Position numbers and translations under genes: made by a program. 33,445 bases of DNA from Bacillota bacterium (GTDB lineage: Bacteria > Bacillota > Clostridia > Lachnospirales > Lachnospiraceae): NCBI GenBank assembly GCA_023460575.1, contig JAEWPQ010000078.1, positions 1-33,445 on the forward strand. The letters run 5' to 3'. The notes under the pieces were generated by a model. That model worked only from the letters and a program-made list of their open reading frames with translations. It searched no databases and was not told the DNA's origin. Shown one piece after another: positions 8,081 to 15,319 of this stretch. Numbering within the stretch: the first letter of the stretch is position 1; each line of letters begins with the position of its first letter.

Positions 8081-8737
8081 ATGAAGCGGGAAATTGATAT
8101 AAGAGATATTTCAGATGGAAAAATGTATGAATTAAACGACCTGGTAAAAGCTGACTGTGGAGACTGCAGCGGCTGTTCTTCCTGCTGTAAGGGAATGGGC
8201 ACCTCAATTGTGCTCGATCCCCTTGATGTGTTCCGGCTTACAAAAGGGCTTAACTGCACGTTTGAAGTGCTGCTTCAGAATAAAGTGGAATTAAATGTTG
8301 TGGACGGAATTGTTCTTCCCAATGTACGCATGGCGGGAGCAGGAGAATCATGCGGATTTCTGGATTGTCTGGGCCGGTGCAGTGTTCACCCGTTCCGCCC
8401 TGGTATCTGCCGTCTGTTCCCTCTTGGAAGAATTTATGAGGACGATGGAATCAGGTATTTTCTCCAGATTTATGAATGTCCGAAGAAAAACAGAACCAAG
8501 GTGAAAGTACGCAGCTGGATGGACAATCCCGATGGAAAACGTTACGACAAATTTATTGCAGATTGGCACGATTTTTTAAAGAAAGCAGAAAATGAGATTC
8601 AAAAGAAGAATGATCCAACATTTACCAGCCAGGTCAGCATGAATGTTCTGAAAATGTTCTATTTTACCTCGTTTGAGAAAGAACAGGATTTTTATGATGA
8701 GTTTGGCAAAAGGCTTGAAGCTGTAACTTTCTTATGA
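8081..8737 (+). CDS. YkgJ-family cysteine-cluster protein
   Basis: A 218-residue protein with the CxxCxxCxxCC cluster near the N terminus (C26, C29, C32, C35, C36) and a second cluster in the middle (CGFLDCLGRCSVHPFRPGICRLFPLG). This is the YkgJ/UPF0153 pattern, thought to bind zinc or an iron-sulfur cluster; the family's biochemical role is not established. The P-x-R-P-x-x-C-R-x-F/Y-P-L stretch is the most conserved part and is intact. GAGG with good spacing supports the ATG at 8081. The promoter of the next operon overlaps the last codons. Confidence 0.85.
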   Translation: MKREIDIRDISDGKMYELNDLVKADCGDCSGCSSCCKGMGTSIVLDPLDVFRLTKGLNCTFEVLLQNKVELNVVDGIVLPNVRMAGAGESCGFLDCLGRCSVHPFRPGICRLFPLGRIYEDDGIRYFLQIYECPKKNRTKVKVRSWMDNPDGKRYDKFIADWHDFLKKAENEIQKKNDPTFTSQVSMNVLKMFYFTSFEKEQDFYDEFGKRLEAVTFL

Positions 8738-8743
8738 TAGAAT
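8715..8743 (+). promoter_or_regulatory. Sigma-A promoter of the pyr operon
   Basis: TTGAAG at 8715-8720, a 17-base spacer and TAGAAT at 8738-8743 with an extended TGA. The -35 and spacer lie inside the last codons of the upstream gene. I see no PyrR-type attenuator in the roughly 40-base leader. Confidence 0.68.
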
Positions 8744-8791
8744 TGGTAAGAATAGAGAAAAATAAGGGCGAAGAGAACCGAGGAGGAAGAC

Positions 8792-9709
8792 ATGATCAGG
8801 CAATTAATTGACAGAATTCAAAAAACAAATGCACCGGTTTGTGTGGGACTTGATCCAATGCTAAGCTATATTCCCGATCACGTAACAGAGAAGGCATTTC
8901 ATGAACTGGGTGAGACATTAGAGGGTGCTGCAGAAGCAATCTGGCAGTTCAATAAAGAAATTGTGGATCATGTTTATGATCTGATTCCCTCCGTAAAACC
9001 GCAGATAGCCATGTATGAGCAGTTTGGGATTGAAGGCTTAAAGGTATACGACAGAACTGTTAAATATTGCCAGGAGAAGGGACTTATCGTCATAGGTGAT
9101 GGGAAAAGAGGGGATATTGGTTCCACATCTGCAGCCTATGCTGCGGCGCATATCGGTAAAGTGAAGGTGGGTTCTAAGACTCTTACGGCATTTCATACAG
9201 ATTTTCTTACGGTCAATCCCTATCTTGGAACAGATGGTATTGCTCCCTTTGTTGATGTATGCAAAGAAGATGACAAAGGCCTTTTTGTTCTGGTTAAAAC
9301 CTCCAATCCGTCCAGCGGAGAATTCCAGGACCGCCTGATAGACGGAGCACCTCTTTATGAACACGTTGCAAAAAAGGTCGTGGAATGGGGAGCGGGCTGT
9401 ATGGATGGCACATACAGCAACATTGGTGCAGTGGTAGGAGCCACTTATCCGGAGATGAGCGCTGTATTAAGAAAACTGATGCCAGACACCTATTTCCTTG
9501 TACCTGGCTATGGAGCCCAGGGAGGAACAGCGGAGGATTTAAAGCCATGTTTTAATGAAGATGGTCTTGGGGCAATCGTGAATTCTTCAAGAGGCATCAT
9601 CGCTGCCTATAAACAGGATGCATATAAGAAATTTGGTCCGGAGCATTTTGGAGAAGCTTCCAGACAGGCCGTGATTGATATGGTTTCAGATATTAACCGG
9701 GTGTTATAG
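8792..9709 (+). CDS. pyrF: Orotidine 5'-phosphate decarboxylase
   Basis: Decarboxylates OMP to UMP, the last step of pyrimidine synthesis. This is the longer (type 2, about 305-residue) form found in Clostridia, Myxococcus and mycobacteria. It keeps the catalytic block IGDGKRGDIGSTSAAYA (D103, K105, D108), the substrate-binding VGLDP near residue 19 and the phosphate-binding VPGYGAQGG. GAGGAGG precedes the ATG. It is the first gene of pyrF-pyrK-pyrD-pyrE, with pyrK nine bases after its stop. Confidence 0.96.
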   Translation: MIRQLIDRIQKTNAPVCVGLDPMLSYIPDHVTEKAFHELGETLEGAAEAIWQFNKEIVDHVYDLIPSVKPQIAMYEQFGIEGLKVYDRTVKYCQEKGLIVIGDGKRGDIGSTSAAYAAAHIGKVKVGSKTLTAFHTDFLTVNPYLGTDGIAPFVDVCKEDDKGLFVLVKTSNPSSGEFQDRLIDGAPLYEHVAKKVVEWGAGCMDGTYSNIGAVVGATYPEMSAVLRKLMPDTYFLVPGYGAQGGTAEDLKPCFNEDGLGAIVNSSRGIIAAYKQDAYKKFGPEHFGEASRQAVIDMVSDINRVL

Positions 9710-9718
9710 GGGGAGATC

Positions 9719-10495
9719 ATGGGAAAATTAAAAATTACGGCATCAGTCGCCAGCCAGACCAGGCTTGCAGACGGTGTATACAGCATGTGGATTGACGCAA
9801 AGGAAATCACTGACCAGGCTAAGCCGGGACAGTTCATCTCGGTGTATACCGGAGACAGTTCAAAGTTACTGCCCCGTCCCATCAGTATTTGTGAAACCAA
9901 CCGGGATAAAGGGCTTTTAAGAATTGTTTACCGTATTGCAGGCGGAGGAACAGAAGAATTTTCCCGTTATAAGGCAGGCGATCCCATAACTGTCATGGGG
10001 CCTTTGGGGAATGGATTTCCTCTGGATGCAGGAACTTCGGGAAAAAAGGCGCTGTTAATCGGAGGAGGTATCGGGATTCCGCCTATGTTAGAACTGGCGA
10101 AAAACCTTTCCTGTACGAAGCAGATGGTTTTAGGATACCGGGACGAGCTGTTTTTGAATGAAGAGTTTCTGCCTTATGGAGATACATTTCCTGCCACAGA
10201 AAGCGGAACTGCCGGAACCAAGGGTAATGTTATGGATGCAATCAGGGAGCATGGCTTACAAAGCGATGTAATTTTTGCATGCGGCCCTACTCCCATGTTA
10301 AAATCCTTAAAGGCATATGCTTTGGAAAATCATATCGAATGCTATCTTTCCCTGGAGGAAAAGATGGCCTGCGGAATCGGTGCCTGTCTTGCCTGTGTCT
10401 GTAAAAGCAGTGACAGAGATGACCATTCCATGGTTCATAATAAAAGAATCTGTAAAGACGGTCCGGTATTTAAGGCTGAGGAGGTTGAATTCTAG
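9719..10495 (+). CDS. pyrK: Dihydroorotate dehydrogenase B, electron-transfer subunit
   Basis: A 258-residue iron-sulfur flavoprotein that carries electrons from dihydroorotate oxidation to NAD+. An FAD domain with RPISICE (about residues 53-59) is followed by an NAD-binding domain starting at LLIGGGIGIPPM (about 112-123). The [2Fe-2S] cysteines are C218, C223, C226 and C245 (CGIGACLAC...C). It is always paired with the class 1B PyrD encoded next, to which it abuts exactly (stop at 10493-10495, ATG at 10496), suggesting coupled translation and a 1:1 complex. Confidence 0.95.
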   Translation: MGKLKITASVASQTRLADGVYSMWIDAKEITDQAKPGQFISVYTGDSSKLLPRPISICETNRDKGLLRIVYRIAGGGTEEFSRYKAGDPITVMGPLGNGFPLDAGTSGKKALLIGGGIGIPPMLELAKNLSCTKQMVLGYRDELFLNEEFLPYGDTFPATESGTAGTKGNVMDAIREHGLQSDVIFACGPTPMLKSLKAYALENHIECYLSLEEKMACGIGACLACVCKSSDRDDHSMVHNKRICKDGPVFKAEEVEF

Positions 10496-11398
10496 ATGAA
10501 TATGAAAGTAAATCTTGCCGGTGTGGAATTAAAAAATCCGGTTATGACTGCCTCAGGTACCTTTGGTTCCGGTGAAGAATACAGCGAGCTTGTGGATTTG
10601 AACCGTTTGGGAGCAGTAGTCACTAAGGGAGTGGCCAATATTCCCTGGACGGGCAATCCAACTCCCAGAATTGCGGAAACCTATGGTGGAATGATTAATG
10701 CCATTGGTCTTCAAAACCCGGGAATGAATGTATTTATTGAACGTGATATTCCTTTCTTAAAGCAATATGATACAAAAATCATTGTAAACGTCTGCGGAAA
10801 GACTACGGAAGATTATATCGAAGTAGTGGAACGGCTTTCCAATGAGCCGGTGGATATGCTGGAGATTAACATTTCCTGCCCCAATGTGAAAGAGGGCGGA
10901 ATTGCATTTGGCCAGGATCCAAAAGCAGTGGAAGCCATAACAAGAGAAGTAAAAAAGTATGCAAAGCAGCCGGTCATTATGAAGCTGAGTCCCAACGTGA
11001 CTGATATCACCGTTATGGCAAAAGCAGCCGAAGCAGGCGGAGCAGACGTCTTATCTATGATTAATACACTCACAGGAATGAAGATTGATGTGAACCGCCG
11101 GACGTTTGCAGTTGCCAATAAGACAGGCGGGTTATCCGGACCTGCAATCAAGCCGGTTGCAGTGCGTATGGTTTATCAGGCGGCATGTGCAGTTAAGATT
11201 CCCATTATTGGAATGGGAGGAATCATGACTGCTGAGGATGCTCTGGAATTTATTCTTGCCGGTGCCACAGCAGTTTCTGTGGGAACGGCCAACTTTGTAA
11301 ATCCCTATGCAACTATGGAAATCATTGAGGGGATTGAAGATTACATGTTGAAATATCAGGTGGAAAACATGAACGAACTGATCGGTGCCGTACGATAA
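10496..11398 (+). CDS. pyrD: Dihydroorotate dehydrogenase, class 1B catalytic subunit
   Basis: Oxidises dihydroorotate to orotate using FMN and passes the electrons to PyrK. The active-site cysteine C128 lies in NISCPNVK, which defines class 1B (serine replaces it in class 2). FMN-phosphate contacts are in the IGMGGI and VGTANF loops near the C terminus. The 300-residue length is normal. AGGAGG lies inside the pyrK 3' end, 11 bases before the ATG at 10496; an ATG two codons on is a less likely alternative. Confidence 0.96.
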   Translation: MNMKVNLAGVELKNPVMTASGTFGSGEEYSELVDLNRLGAVVTKGVANIPWTGNPTPRIAETYGGMINAIGLQNPGMNVFIERDIPFLKQYDTKIIVNVCGKTTEDYIEVVERLSNEPVDMLEINISCPNVKEGGIAFGQDPKAVEAITREVKKYAKQPVIMKLSPNVTDITVMAKAAEAGGADVLSMINTLTGMKIDVNRRTFAVANKTGGLSGPAIKPVAVRMVYQAACAVKIPIIGMGGIMTAEDALEFILAGATAVSVGTANFVNPYATMEIIEGIEDYMLKYQVENMNELIGAVR

Positions 11399-11430
11399 CA
11401 GAACGATTTTTGAATAGAGAGGACAGCAAA

Positions 11431-12108
11431 ATGGAACAGTATAAGCAGGAATTTATTGAATTTATGGTGGACAGCGATGTTCTTAAATTTGGGAGTTTTA
11501 CATTGAAAAGCGGAAGAAAGTCCCCGTTTTTCATGAATGCAGGTTCTTATGTAACAGGAGCGCAGTTAAAGAAGCTGGGAGAGTATTATGCCAAAGCAAT
11601 TCATGATAATTTTGGTACAGATTTTGATGTGCTGTTCGGACCGGCTTACAAAGGAATTCCTTTAAGCGTTGCAACTGCAATCGCTTTTCATGAGTTATAT
11701 GGAAAGGAGATTAAATACTGTTCCAACAGAAAAGAAGAAAAAGACCATGGCGGAGATGCCGGAATTCTTCTTGGAAGTCCCATTAAGGATGGAGACAGAG
11801 TAGTCATTATTGAAGATGTGACCACATCCGGGAAGTCGATTGAGGAGACCTTTCCGATCATCAAGGCACAGGGTGATGTGACAATTCTGGGGCTTATGGT
11901 TTCCCTAAACCGTATGGAAAAGGGAAAAGGAGAGCAGAGCGCACTTGATGAGATCCAGGAAAAATATGGTTTTAAGGCATCTGCGATTGTGACCATGGCG
12001 GAAGTGATCGGACATCTTCATAACCGGGAATACAAAGGAAAAATCCTCATTGATGATGCATTAAAAGAAGCGATTGATGATTATTATAAAGTTTATGGCG
12101 TAAAATAA
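11431..12108 (+). CDS. pyrE: Orotate phosphoribosyltransferase
   Basis: Joins orotate to PRPP to give OMP, the substrate of PyrF. The PRPP-binding motif VVIIEDVTTSGKS is at residues 124-136, the mobile-loop KEEKDHGG follows residue 100, and FGPAYKGIPL is the family's middle motif. I use the ATG at 11431 (225 residues) because AGAGAGGA lies seven bases upstream; an upstream TTG at 11410 adds seven unconserved residues. It is the fourth gene of the pyr operon, 32 bases after pyrD. Confidence 0.95.
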   Translation: MEQYKQEFIEFMVDSDVLKFGSFTLKSGRKSPFFMNAGSYVTGAQLKKLGEYYAKAIHDNFGTDFDVLFGPAYKGIPLSVATAIAFHELYGKEIKYCSNRKEEKDHGGDAGILLGSPIKDGDRVVIIEDVTTSGKSIEETFPIIKAQGDVTILGLMVSLNRMEKGKGEQSALDEIQEKYGFKASAIVTMAEVIGHLHNREYKGKILIDDALKEAIDDYYKVYGVK

Positions 12109-12120
12109 GGAGAGTGGGAT

Positions 12121-12270
12121 ATGGAAAGAGTATATAAAACCATGAGAAACGCAGGTGCATTAAACATTGTTGTTGGAATTATAGTGACTGCTGTGGGACT
12201 TGCTGCCGGTATTATATCAATCATAAACGGAGCAATATTGCTGAAAAGAAAATCTGAAATTACATTTTAA
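12121..12270 (+). CDS. Small (49-residue) membrane protein of unknown function
   Basis: The ORF begins at the ATG at 12121, right after an AAGGAG site at 12107-12112, and encodes 49 residues. It has a short basic N terminus, one long hydrophobic stretch (about residues 13-41, INIVVG-like through IISIINGAILL) and a basic tail (KRKSE). It lies 12 bases after pyrE and is followed by a hairpin, so it is probably the last gene of the pyr transcript. I do not recognise a family. The good ribosome site, position and composition argue for a real gene. Confidence 0.6.
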   Translation: MERVYKTMRNAGALNIVVGIIVTAVGLAAGIISIINGAILLKRKSEITF

Positions 12271-12291
12271 CCGTTATCTCAGGAGCGGCAG

Positions 12292-12327
12292 CTGTCAGAA
12301 TCCATAAAATTCTGGCAGTTCTCTCCT
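12292..12327 (+). terminator. Hairpin after the pyr operon, weak terminator
   Basis: Arms CTGTCAGAAT (12292-12301) and ATTCTGGCAG (12309-12318) pair over ten bases with one G-U. The following tract (TTCTCTCCTTTC) is pyrimidine-rich rather than pure T, so termination may be partial. Confidence 0.45.
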
Positions 12328-12350
12328 TTCTGGATAAAGATGGAGCTGTT

Positions 12351-12842
12351 ATGATTAAAAATGCGACGAAACGGCAGAAGTTTGGTTGGGTGATTTTTAT
12401 AATTTACCTGATCTTTTTGGCGTACTTTCTGTTTTTCTCGGATTATTTCGGAAGAGGTGGTCATATACGGGAGGAATACGCTTATAACCTGATTCCCCTG
12501 AAGGAAATTAAACGGTTTATTATATACCGCCGGGTAGTTGGTCTACAGGCCTTCCTCTTAAACATTGTTGGGAATATAGCAGGCTTCATGCCCTTTGGTT
12601 TTTTCCTTCCGGTCATAAGCCGCAGAAGCCGCCGCTTTACCAATACAATGCTGCTCAGTTTTTTATTCAGCCTCTGCATTGAAACAACCCAGCTTATTTT
12701 CAGGGTGGGAAGTTTTGATGTAGATGACATGATTTTAAACACGCTGGGAGGAATAATGGGATTTATCCTGTATAAAATAGTTCAGCACATAAGAGTAAGG
12801 AGGATGAGGCGTGGGAAAGCAGAAAAAAGTGTCCTACATTAG
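12351..12842 (+). CDS. VanZ-family membrane protein
   Basis: A 163-residue integral membrane protein with about four hydrophobic segments (near 13-30, 66-86, 98-116 and 126-142). It has the VanZ-like pattern N.vGNi.gFmPfG in the middle and S..iEttQ......fDvdDmilNtlGg.mGf near the end; all these positions are present. VanZ itself gives low teicoplanin resistance, but most family members have no known role, and there is no other vancomycin gene here. GGAG at good spacing precedes the ATG. The next gene overlaps its end by 32 bases, indicating cotranscription. Confidence 0.85.
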   Translation: MIKNATKRQKFGWVIFIIYLIFLAYFLFFSDYFGRGGHIREEYAYNLIPLKEIKRFIIYRRVVGLQAFLLNIVGNIAGFMPFGFFLPVISRRSRRFTNTMLLSFLFSLCIETTQLIFRVGSFDVDDMILNTLGGIMGFILYKIVQHIRVRRMRRGKAEKSVLH

Positions 12843-13131
12843 AAAGCCTTATGCTAAAAAAAGTTTTCTATCGTTAGGACTGGCTTTGGGAGCACTGGTT
12901 TTAGGGGTTCTTGGAATATCCAGCGCTGCAATTACTGCCGGACAGGCGCAGTTAAATGTTGCGGCTGTCTGCTTTTGCAGCATGTTGATTTCTATCTTTT
13001 CCCTGTTTTATGGTGTTCTGTCTTTCTTTGAAAAAGAAAAAAAATACATATTGTCCAAGATCGGTATTGGCATCAGCGCTTTACTGTTTATTTTTTGGGC
13101 GGTTCTTCTTATTATAGGCATAAAGGGGTAA
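12811..13131 (+). CDS. Small three-helix membrane protein (possibly DUF6142)
   Basis: A 106-residue protein starting at GTG 12811, with AAGGAGG at 12797-12803 seven bases upstream, inside the VanZ-like gene. It has a basic N terminus and three hydrophobic segments (about 21-42, 49-71 and 83-103). Size and topology resemble the DUF6142 proteins of Lachnospiraceae, but I hold this only loosely. The function is unknown. It overlaps the previous gene by 32 bases and lies four bases before the aminopeptidase gene, so the three are probably one transcript. Confidence 0.75.
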   Translation: MGKQKKVSYIRKPYAKKSFLSLGLALGALVLGVLGISSAAITAGQAQLNVAAVCFCSMLISIFSLFYGVLSFFEKEKKYILSKIGIGISALLFIFWAVLLIIGIKG

Positions 13132-13135
13132 AAAA

Positions 13136-15211
13136 ATGGATTATAGAGAGATGTTTGAACAGGAAAACGAGGGAATTATGGAACGATTCCTTCTTTCCAT
13201 GGAGCGGATCAGTCAGATAGCCTCAGAGCAGACAGTGGCCCAGCCGTTTCATGATTACTTTACAAAAACAGCTGCATTTATCTGTGTGATGGGTGAGTAC
13301 CTGGATTATTTAAAGGAAGGAAAGCACAACACGGCTTCTCTGGAAGAGTTAAAAGAATGGAACAGAAAATTTTATGAAGACATTCTCCCGAAGGCTTATG
13401 AAACCAGCTATGCAAATCCGGCTTATGCAGCGGAAAAACTGGGTGATGGATTCGGGCAGCTCCTTTGCTACCTGTATAAGGAAATCAGGGGCGATATTGT
13501 TTTTATTCATGAGTACAGACTGACTGACATTACGATTTTAAACGAAACCTTAATCGAGATTTATAACATGTTTGAAGAAGGAGTGCCGGAGGTGGCCTCT
13601 GTAAAAGAGGTGATTTACTGGTTTGTCAGTGATTACACTGATCATACAGTGACCTATCGTGTCAGAGAAGGATTGGACCCTTCCCTTTCCTTTGCGTCAG
13701 ATATTATCCGTGACAGTGACTTAACGGATCTTCGTTATCTTTACCGCTTTGGTGAATATATTTCAGAAACAGAACTTAAAGTTGCGGATTATTTAAATTC
13801 TCTTTCGGAGGAAACAGTCCGTCTGATGGCAGATACTTACACGGAAGGCTACAAAAAGGGCTTTGAGGTGATGGGCAGAGACTTATCAAAGAAAAAAGCG
13901 GTCCAGATCCGTTATGAGCTTGGATTCGAACGAATGGTCAAATATGCCATGGAGAATTTTGAAAAGCTGGGGCTTAATGTGATTTTATGCCGGGCGGCTG
14001 TATGGGCAGTGAATACCAATGCCGGACGAAAATCCGGTTATTACTCTACTTCTCCAAACCGCCAGTATGATTATGACCACCGTTATGATGATACCATCTA
14101 CCTCAATAAGGCATTTAAAGACAGAAAAGCATCGGTACTGAAGGTTGCATACGAAACGTACAAAGATCTGGCAGCTGGCTTTGCAGGACCTGCAGTCATT
14201 GAGACATTTGGAAAAGAAGGCTTTCATCCCATCAACAAACCGGATGCCTGCCGGCTGGATCCCAAACAGGAGAAGCTTGCTGTGGAAATGTCAGGTGAGA
14301 CAGCCAGAATTTTAAATGAATATGTTCCCGGCGATGAGATCAGCTTCACGATTATCGCATTTCCCGTTCCTGAGATCGGTGATAATTTTGAAGAGATATT
14401 TAACGAGACCATTGCAATCAACACCCTGGATTATGAAAAGTACAAAGGTCTGCAGCAAACCATGATTGATGCGCTGGATGATGCAGATTATGTGGAAATC
14501 ACAGGGAAGGGGGGGAATAAAACCCGCCTGACAGTGGCTCTTCATCATTTAAAAGATAAAGAAAAAGAATCTAATTTTGAAAACTGTGTGGCTGATGTGA
14601 ACATTCCTCTTGGAGAAGTATTTACGTCACCAAGACTTGCCGGAACCAATGGTGTTTTAGAGGTCAGCACGGTTTATATTACAGATTTTCAGTTTAAGGA
14701 TCTGGTTATGACATTTGAAAACGGCATGATCAAAGACTATTCCTGCAGTAATTTTGAAGATCCAAAGGAAGGAAAAGAACTGATCAGGCAGGTGATTTTA
14801 AAGAACCATGACACACTTCCCATGGGAGAGTTTGCCATCGGAACCAATACAACTGCTTATGCCATGGCCAGAAAATTTGATATTCTTGACAAACTTCCTA
14901 TATTGATTGTGGAGAAAATGGGACCTCATTTTGCAGTTGGAGATACGTGCTACAGCTGGTCGGAAGACAGCCGCCTTTATAATCCCAACGGCAAAGAGAT
15001 AATCGCGAAGGAAAATGAGATTTCTGCTCTCCGCAAAGAGGATGCTTCCAAGGCATATTTTAACTGTCATACAGATATCACCATACCTTATGCAGAACTG
15101 GACAGAATTGAAACTGTCTGTGCAGATGGAAAAAGGACTTTGATTATAGATGACGGAAAATTTATATTAAAAGGAACAGAAGAGTTAAATTTGCCATTTT
15201 CTCTGCAATAA
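13136..15211 (+). CDS. Large M29-family aminopeptidase
   Basis: A 691-residue protein whose C-terminal ~370 residues are an M29 (AmpS/PepS/AmpII) metallo-aminopeptidase. It has N-x-P-x-GEVFTSP around E494, the MGEFAIGTN block, and EKMGPHFAVGDTCYSWSED with E593, H598 and D603 as metal ligands. Typical M29 enzymes have about 410 residues; this one carries about 300 extra N-terminal residues, mostly predicted helix, that I cannot assign to a known domain. No signal peptide is seen, so it is cytosolic. GGGG just before the ATG is a modest ribosome site, and the gene is probably coupled to the one four bases upstream. Confidence 0.87.
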   Translation: MDYREMFEQENEGIMERFLLSMERISQIASEQTVAQPFHDYFTKTAAFICVMGEYLDYLKEGKHNTASLEELKEWNRKFYEDILPKAYETSYANPAYAAEKLGDGFGQLLCYLYKEIRGDIVFIHEYRLTDITILNETLIEIYNMFEEGVPEVASVKEVIYWFVSDYTDHTVTYRVREGLDPSLSFASDIIRDSDLTDLRYLYRFGEYISETELKVADYLNSLSEETVRLMADTYTEGYKKGFEVMGRDLSKKKAVQIRYELGFERMVKYAMENFEKLGLNVILCRAAVWAVNTNAGRKSGYYSTSPNRQYDYDHRYDDTIYLNKAFKDRKASVLKVAYETYKDLAAGFAGPAVIETFGKEGFHPINKPDACRLDPKQEKLAVEMSGETARILNEYVPGDEISFTIIAFPVPEIGDNFEEIFNETIAINTLDYEKYKGLQQTMIDALDDADYVEITGKGGNKTRLTVALHHLKDKEKESNFENCVADVNIPLGEVFTSPRLAGTNGVLEVSTVYITDFQFKDLVMTFENGMIKDYSCSNFEDPKEGKELIRQVILKNHDTLPMGEFAIGTNTTAYAMARKFDILDKLPILIVEKMGPHFAVGDTCYSWSEDSRLYNPNGKEIIAKENEISALRKEDASKAYFNCHTDITIPYAELDRIETVCADGKRTLIIDDGKFILKGTEELNLPFSLQ

Positions 15212-15243
15212 GCTTTAGAATTACAAAAACTTAGAGAAAATCA

Positions 15244-15270
15244 TTAAGTAATGTATATAATTGTCGATAA
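15244..15270 (+). promoter_or_regulatory. Sigma-28 (SigD)-like promoter of the chemoreceptor gene
   Basis: TTAA (15244-15247), exactly 15 bases, then GTCGATAA (15263-15270). The sigma-D consensus is TAAA-N15-GCCGATAA, so each half has one mismatch. It lies 49 bases before the chemoreceptor start, and this sigma factor commonly controls motility genes. Confidence 0.55.
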
Positions 15271-15319
15271 AACACTATCAGAGTGTGATTTTACAAAAGA
15301 GCTAAATGGAGGATACCAA

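Noticed and set aside
12351..12842. Vancomycin or teicoplanin resistance gene cluster
   Set aside because: The protein is VanZ-like, but there are no vanH, vanA, vanX, vanR or vanS-like genes nearby, and most VanZ-family proteins are unrelated to resistance.
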